DNA of 64,000 nt from an uncultured Paracoccaceae bacterium (GTDB lineage: Bacteria; Pseudomonadota; Alphaproteobacteria; Rhodobacterales; Rhodobacteraceae): contig CATOSB010000002.1 in NCBI GenBank assembly GCA_951812305.1, positions 496,001 through 560,000 of the forward strand, read 5' to 3'. Every line of letters begins with the position of its first letter. Position 1 is the first letter of the stretch. Positions 52,325 through 61,900 of this stretch are shown in pieces. Both the position numbers and the translations under genes were made by a program. The notes under the pieces were generated by a model that did no database searches, was not told the DNA's origin, and saw nothing but the letters and a program-made list of their open reading frames with translations.

Positions 52325-54630
52325 GTATCGAGAAACGCCCTCCGGTCCTAACGCTGAATGTCGGCGGCGCGGCGCAACCGGCCAATCCGGCGGCGAAATC
52401 GGTCACTGTATCGCTCAACACCGGTGCGGAAACTCCGCCGGTCGCGAATGATGTACCGGTCGAGGCGTTGCCGATGGTTGCACCAGTTGATGACGGCATA
52501 AGCGATCTGGTCAATTCCACGGCGACCCGTATCCAGCATCGCGCAACGCTTATTTCGACCTTCGCCAAGTTGAACGGCACCGAAATCCCTGCCCGTGACA
52601 TCGCGGAATATATGTGGACCATCGCGCCGGGCGACCTGACAGCGAAAGGCCTTGCCAAGGCGCTGGATACCACAGGCATCCGCCACAAGATCACCCACAA
52701 AGCGGAAATCGTGCCAGAAACCTGGCCCGCGCTGACCATGATGACCAATGGTCAATGCGTGCTGGTGCTGTCTCAGATCGACGACACGCTGCTGATCTAC
52801 GACACGACCTGCGTCGACAATAAGGCCGAAGTGCTGGTATCCGAGTTCGCGCCGTTCTTTTCCGGCACCATCCTGACCGGGCGCACGCCATTGAAGGATG
52901 TCGTTGCCCGCACTGTGCCGCAGATCAACGATCACCACTGGTTCTGGGGCGAATTCCCGAAATACCGCCGTCAGGTGGCGGAAATCATGGTTGGCTCGCT
53001 GGTCGCAAACATGCTGGCCGTCGCCGTCGCGCTGTTTTCCCTGCAGGTCTATGACCGTGTGATCCCGCACCAAAGCCAGGCGACATTGTGGGTCCTGACC
53101 ATTGGCGTTGGTCTCGCAATCGGGCTGGAAGCCGTCCTGAAACTCGCCCGCGCGCGGCTGACCGATGCTGCGGGGCGTCAAATCGAACTGAGCGTGCAGA
53201 AAAACCTGATGCAACGCGTGGTGGGGATGCGTTCCGACAAACGCCCCCTGCCCCCTTCAGGCCTGTTCGCAGCAATGCGGGAATTCTCCTCTGTGCGCGA
53301 GTTCTTCACCTCCTCCACCATCGCCACACTGGCTGACATCCCCTTCATCGCGATCTTCCTGTTGCTGGTGGCCTCCATCGCTGGCCCCGTCGTCTGGGCC
53401 ATCGTCGCAGGCGCAGTTCTGATGCTTCTGCCCGCCTATTTCATGCAACGCCGCATGATCGAGCTGACCCGCCAGTCGCAAGGCGCAAACGCCAAGGCCG
53501 GGCGGTTGTTGCACGAAGTTCTGACCGAACTCGACACCGTCAAAACCCAGCGCGGCGAAGAGCGCACGCTGCAGCTGTGGGAAGAGTTACAGGAGATTTC
53601 CAGCCACACCACCGCAGAACAACGGCGTTTGTCCAACACCCTGACTTACTGGGCGCAAAGCGTTCAGCAGGGCACCTATATCGCTGCCGTGGTGCTGGGC
53701 ACGTATCTCGTATTCGCGGGCGAATTCACCGTCGGCACGATCATCGCCACCGGCATCCTGACCAGCCGTACATTGGCCCCGCTCACACAGTTCGCCGCCA
53801 CGATGGCGCGTTGGGGCAATGTGACGACAGCACTGGAGATGCTGGATGCCATCGCCGAGGCGCCACAGGAGAAGGAAGACGAACGAACCTATCTGCGCCG
53901 CGAAAAGATGGATGGCAAATATGAATTGAACGACATCCAGTTCCGCTATGACGACGATGGCGCCAGCAACCTCGAAATCGGCGGCATGATCATCGAGCCG
54001 GGTCAGCGCATTGCGGTTCTCGGCTCCAACGGGTCGGGCAAATCCACTTTGCTGAAAATCCTGTCAGGCCTTTACGCCCCGACGCAAGGCCGCGTGCTGG
54101 TGGACGGCACCGAAATGGGCCTGATCGATCCCCGCGATCTGCGCCGCAATATCGGCTATCTGGGGCAGGACGTGCGCCTTCTGGCCGGATCGTTGCGCGA
54201 CAACCTGAACCTGACCATGCTGGAGCGCGATGATGAGCGGCTGCTGGCGGCTTTGGATTTCGCTGGGCTGGGGCCGTTCGTGCGAGGCCACCACAAAGGC
54301 CTGGATATGGAAATTCAGGACGGCGGACACGGGTTGTCGGTAGGCCAGCGCCAGTCGATCGGCTGGGCGCGGCTATGGCTGCAGAACCCGCCGATTGTCC
54401 TGTTGGACGAACCCACCGCGTCGCTTGACCAGACGCTGGAACAGACACTGGTCACCCAACTCGGTACATGGCTGCACGGTCGCACGGCGGTCATCGCCAC
54501 GCACCGGTTGCCGATCCTTGAACTCACCGATCGCACGCTGATCCTGCAGCATGGCCGGATGATGGTTGATGGGCCGCGCGAACAGGTGCTTGCCCATCTC
54601 AATCAGGCGGCCGAGGCCGCCGCCGCATGA
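52321..54630 (+). CDS. Type I secretion ABC transporter (LapB-like)
   Basis: 769 residues. A degenerate C39-like peptidase domain (about 70-200) lacks a visible catalytic Cys at its start, as in LapB-type exporters that bind but do not cut the substrate. Transmembrane helices lie between about 220 and 490 (GSLVANMLAVAVALFSLQVYD). The ATPase has Walker A LGSNGSGKSTLLKI near 565, signature LSVGQRQSIGWA and Walker B IVLLDEPTASLD. A Pro/Ala-rich N-terminal extension precedes. It overlaps both neighbours by 4 bp (ATGA). Confidence 0.9.
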   Translation: MSIEKRPPVLTLNVGGAAQPANPAAKSVTVSLNTGAETPPVANDVPVEALPMVAPVDDGISDLVNSTATRIQHRATLISTFAKLNGTEIPARDIAEYMWTIAPGDLTAKGLAKALDTTGIRHKITHKAEIVPETWPALTMMTNGQCVLVLSQIDDTLLIYDTTCVDNKAEVLVSEFAPFFSGTILTGRTPLKDVVARTVPQINDHHWFWGEFPKYRRQVAEIMVGSLVANMLAVAVALFSLQVYDRVIPHQSQATLWVLTIGVGLAIGLEAVLKLARARLTDAAGRQIELSVQKNLMQRVVGMRSDKRPLPPSGLFAAMREFSSVREFFTSSTIATLADIPFIAIFLLLVASIAGPVVWAIVAGAVLMLLPAYFMQRRMIELTRQSQGANAKAGRLLHEVLTELDTVKTQRGEERTLQLWEELQEISSHTTAEQRRLSNTLTYWAQSVQQGTYIAAVVLGTYLVFAGEFTVGTIIATGILTSRTLAPLTQFAATMARWGNVTTALEMLDAIAEAPQEKEDERTYLRREKMDGKYELNDIQFRYDDDGASNLEIGGMIIEPGQRIAVLGSNGSGKSTLLKILSGLYAPTQGRVLVDGTEMGLIDPRDLRRNIGYLGQDVRLLAGSLRDNLNLTMLERDDERLLAALDFAGLGPFVRGHHKGLDMEIQDGGHGLSVGQRQSIGWARLWLQNPPIVLLDEPTASLDQTLEQTLVTQLGTWLHGRTAVIATHRLPILELTDRTLILQHGRMMVDGPREQVLAHLNQAAEAAAA

Positions 54631-55220
54631 CCACCGCCGAAGCCAACCTGCTGGATCAATCGCGCGGTGCAAGCCGATTGATCTATCTGGTCGGCTTTGC
54701 ATTGTTAATGTTTCTCGGCTGGGCAAGTTTCGCGTGGATCAACGAAATTGTGCGGGCCGAGGGCGAGGTCGTCTCCTCCTCGCGCGCGCAGATTGTCCAG
54801 AACCTTGAAGGCGGCATTTTGGCGGAACTTCATGTCGGTCAGGGTGACGGTGTGGAACAGGGGCAAGTGCTGGCGAAACTCAGTGACACCAAGTTCCGCG
54901 CCAAGGTGGACGATCTGCAGGATCAGATCGACGCACTGGAAATCCGCCGTCACCGGCTGGAGGCGGAACTGGCGGGGGCTTTCGATTTTGCGGTGCCTGA
55001 TGATCTGGCGAAACGCTCCCCCGGCATTCTGGCCTCTGAACGCGCGCTTCTGGCCGCACGGCAGAACGACTTCACGTCCCGCCGCGACGGCGCACGCGAT
55101 ATTCTCGATCAGTTGAAAGCCGAACACGCCAATTTCAACCGGCTCTATAATGAAGAGATCGTTTCACTTCTGGAGGTGAACAACGCCAAGAAAGCAATGA
55201 CGGATGCGCGGATCAATTAT

Positions 55221-56387
55221 ACCAACGGCGGGATGATTTGACTCGCTTTTTGGATTCCCAAATTGTTCGGTATGTGACTCACTGTTTCTGTCCAGAGAGG
55301 GAGGGAGATATGGGTGCCGCGGTTCCGGTTTTGCGCGATGATTTCACGGTGCACGAGTTGCGCGCTTTAGCCGGTCGCGCGTCGAACGGCAAAGTAGCAC
55401 GTCGGCTTTTGGCGATTGCTCTGGTGCTTGAAGGGTCGTCGCGCAAGGTTGCTGCCCAGAGTTGCGGGATGGATCGCCAAACCCTTCGAGACTGGGTCCA
55501 TCGATACAATGTCGAAGGTCCTGACGGGCTGTCAGATCGTGGGGGTGGCGGCGCGAAACCTCGATTGTCGCCGGAGCAGATAGCGCAGCTTGCGGTCTGG
55601 GTGGAGGCTGGCCCTGATCCGGCCCGCGATGGTGTGGTTCGCTGGCGTCGCGCCGATCTTGCCCGGCGCATTGAGGCGGAGTTCGAGATCAAGCTCCACG
55701 AACGCACAGTAGGTAGTTATTTGGTTCAACTGGGCTTTCGCAGGCTGTCGGTCCGCCCCGAACATCCCAACGCCGACCCAGTGGCACAGACTGCATTTAA
55801 AAAAAACTTTGCCAGCATCGTAGCCGACATTTTGACTGAACGGGCGAAAGGAAAGCCACTGGAAATATGGTTCCAGGACGAAGCACGGGTGGGCCAGCAG
55901 GGAACACTCACCCGTGTCTGGGCGAAGCGGGGAACCCGCCCACGTGCGCCCCGGGATACCCGCTACAAATGGAGCTACGTATTTGGCGCTGCCTGTCCGG
56001 CACGTGGTGCCGCAGCTGGGCTGATCCTGCCTTATGTTAACACAGAGGCGATGGGCCTGCATCTCGACGAGGTCTCAAAAACAATCGCACCCGGTTCTCA
56101 TGCGCTCCTGGTCACAGATGGCGCGGGGTGGCACGGAGCCAAGGGGCTCTTGGTGCCAGACAACATAACGCTCCTGAAGCTGCCCCCCTATGCGCCCGAA
56201 CTCAACCCGATGGAAAATGTCTGGGCCTATCTGCGCTCCAACAAGCTGGCCATCACCGTGTTCGATACCTACGAGCAGATCCTCGACAAATGCGCAGACG
56301 CCTGGAACTTCTTCGAAAATGACCCGCAGCGCATAACCTCAATAACGACCAGAGAATGGGCAACGGTCAATTGATCAAGCCGTTGGT
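55221..56387 (+). mobile_element. IS630-family element in hlyD, copy 1
   Basis: About 1167 bp with inverted ends ACCAACGGC ... GCCGTTGGT and AT-rich flanks (AATTAT / ATTATG). It appears identical to 62169-63335. It is the same general IS630 type as 33411-34577 but a different element. Confidence 0.9.
55310..56374 (+). CDS. IS630 transposase, copy 1
   Basis: 354 residues from ATG 55310 with GGGAGG upstream. N-terminal helix-turn-helix (SSRKVAAQSCGMDRQTLRDW), then the DDE domain: IWFQDEARVGQ, LLVTDGAGWHG and LPPYAPELNPMENVWAYLR. One continuous frame runs through an A8 run (FKKNF), where the related element at 33419-34488 has A7 and breaks. Confidence 0.92.
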   Translation: MGAAVPVLRDDFTVHELRALAGRASNGKVARRLLAIALVLEGSSRKVAAQSCGMDRQTLRDWVHRYNVEGPDGLSDRGGGGAKPRLSPEQIAQLAVWVEAGPDPARDGVVRWRRADLARRIEAEFEIKLHERTVGSYLVQLGFRRLSVRPEHPNADPVAQTAFKKNFASIVADILTERAKGKPLEIWFQDEARVGQQGTLTRVWAKRGTRPRAPRDTRYKWSYVFGAACPARGAAAGLILPYVNTEAMGLHLDEVSKTIAPGSHALLVTDGAGWHGAKGLLVPDNITLLKLPPYAPELNPMENVWAYLRSNKLAITVFDTYEQILDKCADAWNFFENDPQRITSITTREWATVN

Positions 56388-56934
56388 ATTATGACGAGAT
56401 TGGCACGCAGGCAGAGCTGCGCGTGGCCGAGGATTATTCCGAAACACTGCAGGATCTGACCAGTCGTCGGCAGGAGTTGCGGCTTGCCTCAGACCAGTTG
56501 GCACGTACAATCATCACCTCGCCTCTGAAAGGCATTGTTAACTCTCTGGCCGTCACCACCATTGGCGGTGTCGTGCGCCCCGGTGAGGAGATATTCGAGA
56601 TCATTCCGATGGGCGAGGAGCTGTTCGTCGAGGCCCGCGTAAAGCCCGAGAACATCGCCAGCGTCGAACCGGGACAGGAGGCGACGATTAAGCTCAGCGC
56701 CTATGATTACACCATTCACGGCACGCTGAAGGGCAAGGTGGATTTCGTCTCGGCCGATACGTTCGAAGACGAAAAGAACCCGCGTGCGCCGCCCTATTAC
56801 CGGGTGACGGTGCGTGTGGATGCCGACAGTTTCACCGAACGCCAAGCCGCGATCGAAATCCGCCCTGGAATGCGCGCGACGGTGGAACTGCAGACAGGTT
56901 CGAAGACCGTGCTGCAATACCTGCTGAAGCCGCT

Positions 56935-57267
56935 TTACAAATCGCGTGAGGCGTTTCGGGAACCTTGAGGAAGTTCGCCGAAATCTTCAAAAGATTTCGG
57001 ATCGATTTCTTTTGAAGAAATCGTCGCCGCCACAGGCGGTGTAAGCCAGCGAACCGGCGCGCAATTGCAGAAGATGACAAGCTGGCCCGAATTCTCTGCA
57101 ACCTGATATTCGCGCCGCCGGATTTCAGCCAGAAATCGCTCCCGCCCCGCAAACCGCTCCACATCCCGCGATTTGCGCCGGATCACGCCACCTTCCTGCA
57201 CGGCTTTCGACTTGAACAGGTCGTGCAGCCAAACGTCCGGGTCAAGAGGCGAATTTCGGTTGTGCAT
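56935..57267 (-). CDS. Small conserved hypothetical protein with repeat-encoded tail
   Basis: 110 residues. The first 75 (SPLDPDVWLHDLFKSKAV, GGVIRRKSRDVERFAGRERF, FLAEIRRREYQVAENSGQL, VIFCNCAPVRWLT) resemble a small protein common in Rhodobacteraceae near trpA, often mislabelled as a phosphoribosylanthranilate isomerase; its function is unknown. The last 35 residues (ISSKEIDPKSFEDFG) are encoded by three consecutive palindromes and may be an addition. The 3' end overlaps the end of hlyD by 34 bp. ATG at 57267. Confidence 0.7.
   Translation of the reverse strand: MHNRNSPLDPDVWLHDLFKSKAVQEGGVIRRKSRDVERFAGRERFLAEIRRREYQVAENSGQLVIFCNCAPVRWLTPPVAATISSKEIDPKSFEDFGELPQGSRNASRDL
56979..57043. repeat. 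Three consecutive hairpin palindromes
   Basis: CGAAATCTT-CAA-AAGATTTCG (56979-56999) and CGATTTCTT-TTG-AAGAAATCG (57003-57023) are perfect 9-bp stems, followed by GCCGCC-ACA-GGCGGT. The first two stems are variants of each other. They lie just after hlyD and inside the C-terminal coding part of the minus-strand gene. They may end transcription in both directions. Confidence 0.7.
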
Positions 57268-57377
57268 ACCCCCAAGCAGACGGATTCTTGGTTAAGGCCG
57301 CCTTAAGACCCCGACGCGCCGCTTGATTTCCCCAGCCAATTCCCGCACATCACCCGAGATATCGCACGGAGACGCCA

Positions 57378-58169
57378 ATGACCCGGATCGACGCAAAGTT
57401 CGCGGCCCTGAAAGCGCAGGGCGGGAAAGCCTTTGTCGCCTATGTCATGGCCGGGGACCCCGATTACGACACAGCTCTGGAGATCGTGAAGGGCTTGCCC
57501 GGTGCCGGCGTCGATATCATTGAACTGGGCCTGCCCTTCACCGACCCGATGGCGGACGGGCCGACAATCCAGTTGGCCGGAAGCCGGGCGCTGGATGCGG
57601 GCATGACGTTGAAGAAGACGCTGGCAATGGCGTCGGAATTTCGGGAGACGGATGATACGACACCCATCGTGTTGATGGGGTATTACAACCCGATCTACAG
57701 CCACGGGGTGGATGCGTTTCTGAGCGATGCCAAGTCTGCCGGGATCGATGGATTGATCATTGTCGACCTCCCCCCTGAAGAGGACGAGGAACTGTGCATT
57801 CCGGCGCAGAATGCGGGGCTGAACTTCATCCGCCTTGCCACGCCGACAACAGATGACAAGCGTCTGCCCAAGGTGCTGACAAACACATCCGGTTTTGTCT
57901 ATTACGTCTCGATCACCGGCATTACCGGCGCTGCAAATGCGGTGGCGGGCGATGTCGGGCCGGAAGTGGCGCGGATCAAGGCGGCAACGGATTTGCCTGT
58001 TGTCGTCGGTTTCGGGATCAAGACGCCCGACGCCTCGGAACATATCGCCAGCGTCGCCGATGGCTGCGTCGTCGGTTCCGCCATCGTGGACCGCATAGGT
58101 AAGGGCGACAGCCCGGCGGACGTTCTGGCCTTCGTCAAAAGCCTGGCCGATGGGGCGCATCGCGCCTGA
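57378..58169 (+). CDS. trpA: Tryptophan synthase alpha chain
   Basis: 263 residues converting indole-3-glycerol phosphate to indole and glyceraldehyde-3-phosphate. The catalytic Glu and Asp lie in [20 protein letters not shown], with [14 protein letters not shown] and the phosphate site [18 protein letters not shown] 57378. trpB is not next to it, a separation known from Rhodobacteraceae. An IS630 element sits 13 bp after its stop. Confidence 0.96.
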   Translation: MTRIDAKFAALKAQGGKAFVAYVMAGDPDYDTALEIVKGLPGAGVDIIELGLPFTDPMADGPTIQLAGSRALDAGMTLKKTLAMASEFRETDDTTPIVLMGYYNPIYSHGVDAFLSDAKSAGIDGLIIVDLPPEEDEELCIPAQNAGLNFIRLATPTTDDKRLPKVLTNTSGFVYYVSITGITGAANAVAGDVGPEVARIKAATDLPVVVGFGIKTPDASEHIASVADGCVVGSAIVDRIGKGDSPADVLAFVKSLADGAHRA

Positions 58170-58182
58170 TCTTCGCTAGCTA

Positions 58183-59231
58183 GAGCGTCGTCCATCTAAT
58201 CTGCAACATATCCGGCAGCTTTGAAGAGGTTTCGGCACTCGGTTGGCGGGAAGAGGTCGCAGGTTTGGGCGACGGATTGGAAAAGGGCGTCGAAGGTGCG
58301 GGCCTTGAGCCGACGCAGGTGTGCCTTGAGTTTCGAGTACGCCATTTCGATCGGGTTGAGATCGGGCGAATACGGCGGCAGGAAGAGCAGCCAGCTGCCT
58401 TGCGACTTCAGCAGTTCCTGCGCATTGGCCGATTTGTGCGATGACAGGTTGTCGGCGATCACCACATCGCCCGGCTGCAACGTTGGAGCCAGCTGGGTCT
58501 CGATGTAGAGGTCGAACGCGGCGCGGTTCATGGGGCCGTCCAGCACCCAGGGGGCGCTGAGTTCGTCGATCCGCAGGCCCGCGATGAAGGTCTGGGTGCG
58601 CCAGTGGCCGAAGGGCGCGTCGGCTTCCAGCCGGGTGCCGCGTGGGGATCGACCACGAAGCCGTGTCATCTTGGTCGTGACAGCTGTTTCGTCGATAAAA
58701 ACCAGCCGGTGCGGCTCAAGGCGCATCCTCGGCATCCGGCGGTGCTGCCACTCGTACCTGGCAGCGCGCACCCGTTTGCGCAGCCGCTCCGTCGCGATCA
58801 GGGATTTTTTTATATGTGAACCCAAGACGATGGATCAGATAACGCGAGAGCATCGCCGGTGTCGCGGTGAGGGCATGTTCCTGTTTCAGCACCTCGGCCA
58901 GTTCCGGCATAGTGATATCCGGCTCGGCTTCCACGCGTGTCTTAAGCCAGTTTGAGACCACATCCAGCTTGCTGCGCCGAGGGCGGCCTTGAGGCGCAGC
59001 TCTCACCCCACCCGTTCGCCTCTTACGTTGCATGATCCGCACCGCGCTGGCAGCTGATATCCGTAAACGCCGCGCAGCCTCATGGCAGGAAAGGCCGTCA
59101 TCAACCAAAGCGACGACACGTTCCCGAATATCCAGTGATAGCGATTTGCCCATGATCCACCTCCACATATGGTGAATCACAAAACCTGCCACGTGGGAAT
59201 CCCATCGATTCAGATTTCAAGGACGACGCTC
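58183..59231 (-). mobile_element. IS630-family element (orfA/orfB type)
   Basis: About 1049 bp between TA dinucleotides (58181-58182 and 59232-59233). The inverted ends are AGAGCGTCGTCC and the complement of GGACGACGCTCT, so IS630 insertion at TA is clear. It differs from the other IS630 elements in the window. It lies between trpA and the 3' end of a minus-strand hypothetical gene. Confidence 0.9.
58196..59153 (-). CDS. IS630 transposase, orfA plus orfB
   Basis: orfA starts at ATG 59153 (MGKSLSLDIRERVVALVDDG) with a helix-turn-helix (SCHEAARRLRISAASAVRIM). orfB to 58196 carries the DDE domain: RLVFIDETAVTTK, VVIADNLSSHKS and LPPYSPDLNPIEMAYSKLK. They meet at an A7 run (T7 on plus, 58805-58811): orfA reads TYKKIP and orfB gives TYKKSLIATERLRKR when one A is skipped. 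Homopolymer slippage or a +1 shift is presumably used to make the full protein, as proposed for several IS630 elements. Confidence 0.85.
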
Positions 59232-59634
59232 TAGATCGCAGCCAGAAGGAATACCTGGCCGTCGGAGGCACGGACAGTCCTTCGACGCGAAGCTGTAGCT
59301 TGGCGCCGGTGCCGGGATTGAACTTCGGTAACTTCCACGAAATCGGATATTCCTGCAGACCGATGTCCTCGCCGCTGCCATCCTGATCACCACCGATTGA
59401 GCTTTCAAAAACGATGTGACTGATCGGTTGCGGAGGGTTGCGCGGTGTCCTGGCTATCCCGAAAGCGGTCACCCGAAACAGCGCCGAGAAATTGATTGGC
59501 GTCAGGTCGACGTTCAACAACACACGCCCAACCGGCGCATCGTAAACTTCGGGGTCACGATAAGTCCGGGTCGGCCTTCGTGCGCCAATCCGGGTTCCCG
59601 ATGGCATCAGGACATCATTTCTCGCTATCGCCAA
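59101..59634 (-). CDS. Hypothetical protein whose 3' end was replaced by an IS630 end
   Basis: Starts at TTG 59634 after GGGGATGG. The native part is about 134 residues (LLNVDLTPINFSALFRVTA, GEDIGLQEYPISWKLPKF, GLSVPPTARYSFWLRS) with no family that I recognise; it looks beta-rich. From 59231 the frame runs into the IS and ends at 59101, adding about 43 foreign residues. Removing the IS with one TA gives the native ending LRSS and a TAG stop, so only the last residue was lost. Confidence 0.6.
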   Translation of the reverse strand: MAIARNDVLMPSGTRIGARRPTRTYRDPEVYDAPVGRVLLNVDLTPINFSALFRVTAFGIARTPRNPPQPISHIVFESSIGGDQDGSGEDIGLQEYPISWKLPKFNPGTGAKLQLRVEGLSVPPTARYSFWLRSRASSLKSESMGFPRGRFCDSPYVEVDHGQIAITGYSGTCRRFG

Positions 59635-59733
59635 TAATCCATCCCCCGGCTGAAACCGACACCAGCTTGCAATTTGCCTTGGCTGTGGGGCAAGTGTTTT
59701 GTTGTCAGGTCAGGCAAGTCGGAGGACGCTGCC

Positions 59734-60540
59734 TTGGTAGATATGGTTAAAAAAGCGGCCAAAAATTTATTTTCAGCCTATGATGCGGGCACGCAAATGG
59801 CGCCACTGTCTGAAGCTGGGCCACTGAACTCAAACAACGCCTACGAGATTTCAGCGCATATTGCTGCTGCACGACGCGCACGCGGCGAACACCCGGTGGG
59901 GCGCAAGATCGGTTTCACCAATCGTTCGATCTGGGAGAAATACGGCGTCGACGCGCCGATGTGGTCGTGGATTTATGACACGACGTATCACGAGATTGGT
60001 GCGGACGGCGCCATCCGGTTGCCGCGCCAGTCAGAGCCGCGACTTGAACCGGAGATCGCATTTGGATTTGGTCAAACCCCGGAGATCGGGATGTCGGTGG
60101 AAGAGATTGCGGAATGCATCGACTGGGTCGCGCATTCGATTGAAATCGTCGCCTCGCCATACCCGGCTTGGCGATTCACCATTGCCGATTGCATCGCGGC
60201 ACAGGCGCTGCACGCGGCGTTCTGGTGCGGAGAAAAAGTACCGGCGTCTGATGTATTCAAGGGAGGCGTGAAGGTGATGGAAGGTTTTTCCTGTCACCTG
60301 ACGGGACCGGAAGAGACGCGTGAGGGTCATGCCACAGATGTTCTTGGCGGGCCGCTTCATGCAATGCAGTTCCTGTTGAAGGAGATTGCACGGATGCCCG
60401 GCGCAGACGATATTCAACCCGGCGAGGTTGTCACAACCGGCACGCTTACCGATGGCCACCCGATTGCAACGGGTGAAGAATGGCTCTCTGACCTAACCGG
60501 GATCAATTTGCCGCGCCTTTCGGTTCGACTGATCGATTGA
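59734..60540 (+). CDS. 2-keto-4-pentenoate hydratase-like protein
   Basis: 268 residues from the TTG at 59734, which has GGAGGA 7 nt upstream; an ATG at 59743 is the alternative. It matches the fumarylacetoacetase-like fold of hydratases/decarboxylases in meta-cleavage pathways: GRKIGFTNRSIWEKYGVDAP, RLEPEIAFGFGQTP with the metal-binding Glu residues, and PGEVVTTGTLTDGHPI. The substrate is unknown. lldD follows 53 bp on, so both may be expressed together. Confidence 0.83.
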   Translation: MVDMVKKAAKNLFSAYDAGTQMAPLSEAGPLNSNNAYEISAHIAAARRARGEHPVGRKIGFTNRSIWEKYGVDAPMWSWIYDTTYHEIGADGAIRLPRQSEPRLEPEIAFGFGQTPEIGMSVEEIAECIDWVAHSIEIVASPYPAWRFTIADCIAAQALHAAFWCGEKVPASDVFKGGVKVMEGFSCHLTGPEETREGHATDVLGGPLHAMQFLLKEIARMPGADDIQPGEVVTTGTLTDGHPIATGEEWLSDLTGINLPRLSVRLID

Positions 60541-60593
60541 AACAATCGGGTCGAATTGGTAACAAAAAATGACCAATTTTCGAGGGACAAGCC

Positions 60594-61757
60594 ATGCCTG
60601 CCATCACCTGCATCGATGATCTGAAAGAAATGCACCGCCGCCGGGTGCCGAAGATGTTCTTCGATTACTGTGAATCGGGCAGTTATACCGAACGGACGTT
60701 TCGCGAAAACACCTCTGATTTCGATCTGATCCGCCTGCGCCAGCGCGTCGCGGTGAATATGGAGGGGCGCACGACCGCATCCCAGATGATCGGGCAGGAT
60801 GTGGCGATGCCGGTGGCACTGGCGCCCGTTGGTGCCACGGGGATGCAACACGCAGACGGGGAAATTCTGGCGGCGAAGGCGGCGGAAGATTTCGGGGTTC
60901 AATTTACGCTGACGACGATGGCGGTGTGCTCGATTGAGACGGTGGCGGAAAACACGACGAAACCGTTCTGGTTCCAGCTTTACGTGATGCGGGACGAGGA
61001 ATTCGTCGCCAACATGATTGAGCGCGCGAAGGACGCGAAATGTTCCGCGCTGGTGCTGACACTTGATCTCCAAATCCTCGGACAGCGGCATCAGGACATC
61101 AAGAACAACCTTTCTGTGCCGTTCCGGCCCAACATCGCCAATGTCCTTGATATTTCGACCAAGTGGCGCTGGCTGATGCAGATGGCGCAGACGAAGAACA
61201 AGACGTTTGGCAACGTCGTCGGCCATGCGCGTGGTGTCGAAAACACCAATTCGCTGTCCGCCTGGGCGGCGAATTCCTTTGATCCGCGGCTGGATTGGGA
61301 GAAGGTCAAGGAAATCAAGAAGCTGTGGGGCGGGCCGCTGATCCTGAAGGGGATACTGGACGCCGAGGACGCCAAAAAGGCGCTGAATGTCGGGGCAGAT
61401 GCGATCATCGTGTCCAACCATGGCGGGCGGCAACTGGATGGGGCGCTATCGTCGATCCGGGCGCTGCCGGAGATCCTCGACGCGGTGGGCGACAAGATTG
61501 AGGTGCATATCGACAGCGGGATCCGGCAAGGACAGGATGTGCTGAAGGCGCTGGCGATGGGGGCCAAGGGGACCTATATCGGTCGATCCTATATTTATGG
61601 GCTCGGCGCGATGGGACAGGCGGGCGTGACCAAAGCGCTGGAGATCATTCACAAGGAGCTCGACACGTCGATGGCGCTGTGCGGGCGGCGCGATGTGAAG
61701 GATCTGGACCGCGATATTCTGCTGGTGCCCGAAGATTTCGAAGGGCGCTGGCAGTAA
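60594..61757 (+). CDS. lldD: FMN-dependent L-lactate dehydrogenase
   Basis: 387 residues of the FMN-dependent alpha-hydroxyacid dehydrogenase family. Seen are MFFDYCESGSYTERTF, ALAPVGATGMQHADGE, FWFQLYVMRD, the active-site HGGRQLDGA in IIVSNHGGRQLDG, and the FMN phosphate region HIDSGIRQGQDVLKALAMGA. Oxidises L-lactate to pyruvate at the inner membrane face; a related hydroxyacid is possible. It is followed after 7 bp by hairpin repeat family 2. Confidence 0.93.
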   Translation: MPAITCIDDLKEMHRRRVPKMFFDYCESGSYTERTFRENTSDFDLIRLRQRVAVNMEGRTTASQMIGQDVAMPVALAPVGATGMQHADGEILAAKAAEDFGVQFTLTTMAVCSIETVAENTTKPFWFQLYVMRDEEFVANMIERAKDAKCSALVLTLDLQILGQRHQDIKNNLSVPFRPNIANVLDISTKWRWLMQMAQTKNKTFGNVVGHARGVENTNSLSAWAANSFDPRLDWEKVKEIKKLWGGPLILKGILDAEDAKKALNVGADAIIVSNHGGRQLDGALSSIRALPEILDAVGDKIEVHIDSGIRQGQDVLKALAMGAKGTYIGRSYIYGLGAMGQAGVTKALEIIHKELDTSMALCGRRDVKDLDRDILLVPEDFEGRWQ

Positions 61758-61764
61758 CGGGGTT

Positions 61765-61846
61765 TCGAATTGCTAAGGCAATCCGACCGATTGAGGGGGA
61801 CTGGTCCCCCTCAAACTCCCCCTGAAGTATTTTTGGCCAGATGAAG
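61765..61846 (+). repeat. Hairpin repeat family 2, copy 2 (after lldD)
   Basis: First stem ATTGC/GCAAT, linker CCGACCGA, second stem TTGAGGGGGAC/GTCCCCCTCAA, then the tail CTGAAGTATTTTTGGCCAG and ATGAAG. It has the same layout as the copy after metK, with compensating changes in the stems. It starts 7 bp after the lldD stop, as the metK copy starts 7 bp after the metK stop. Confidence 0.8.
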
Positions 61847-61900
61847 ATTGAAAGAGCCGGCTTGTCGCGATTTCGGCCGAAGAAAACATACACGCTACGC

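Larger units (their letters stand above)
54627..56968 (+). pseudogene. HlyD-family membrane fusion protein gene interrupted by IS630
   Basis: The 5' part (54627-55220) encodes a membrane helix (LIYLVGFALLMFLGWASFAW), a lipoyl-type region (VQNLEGGILAELHVGQGDGV) and coiled coil. The 3' part from 56390 encodes the second half (LKGIVNSLAVTTIGGVVRPG, ARVKPENIASVEPGQEATIK). Removing 1169 bp (55221-56389) gives one frame of 390 residues, the normal length for these adaptors. As the periplasmic link of the exporter, its loss should block export of the adhesin unless another HlyD protein substitutes. Confidence 0.92.
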
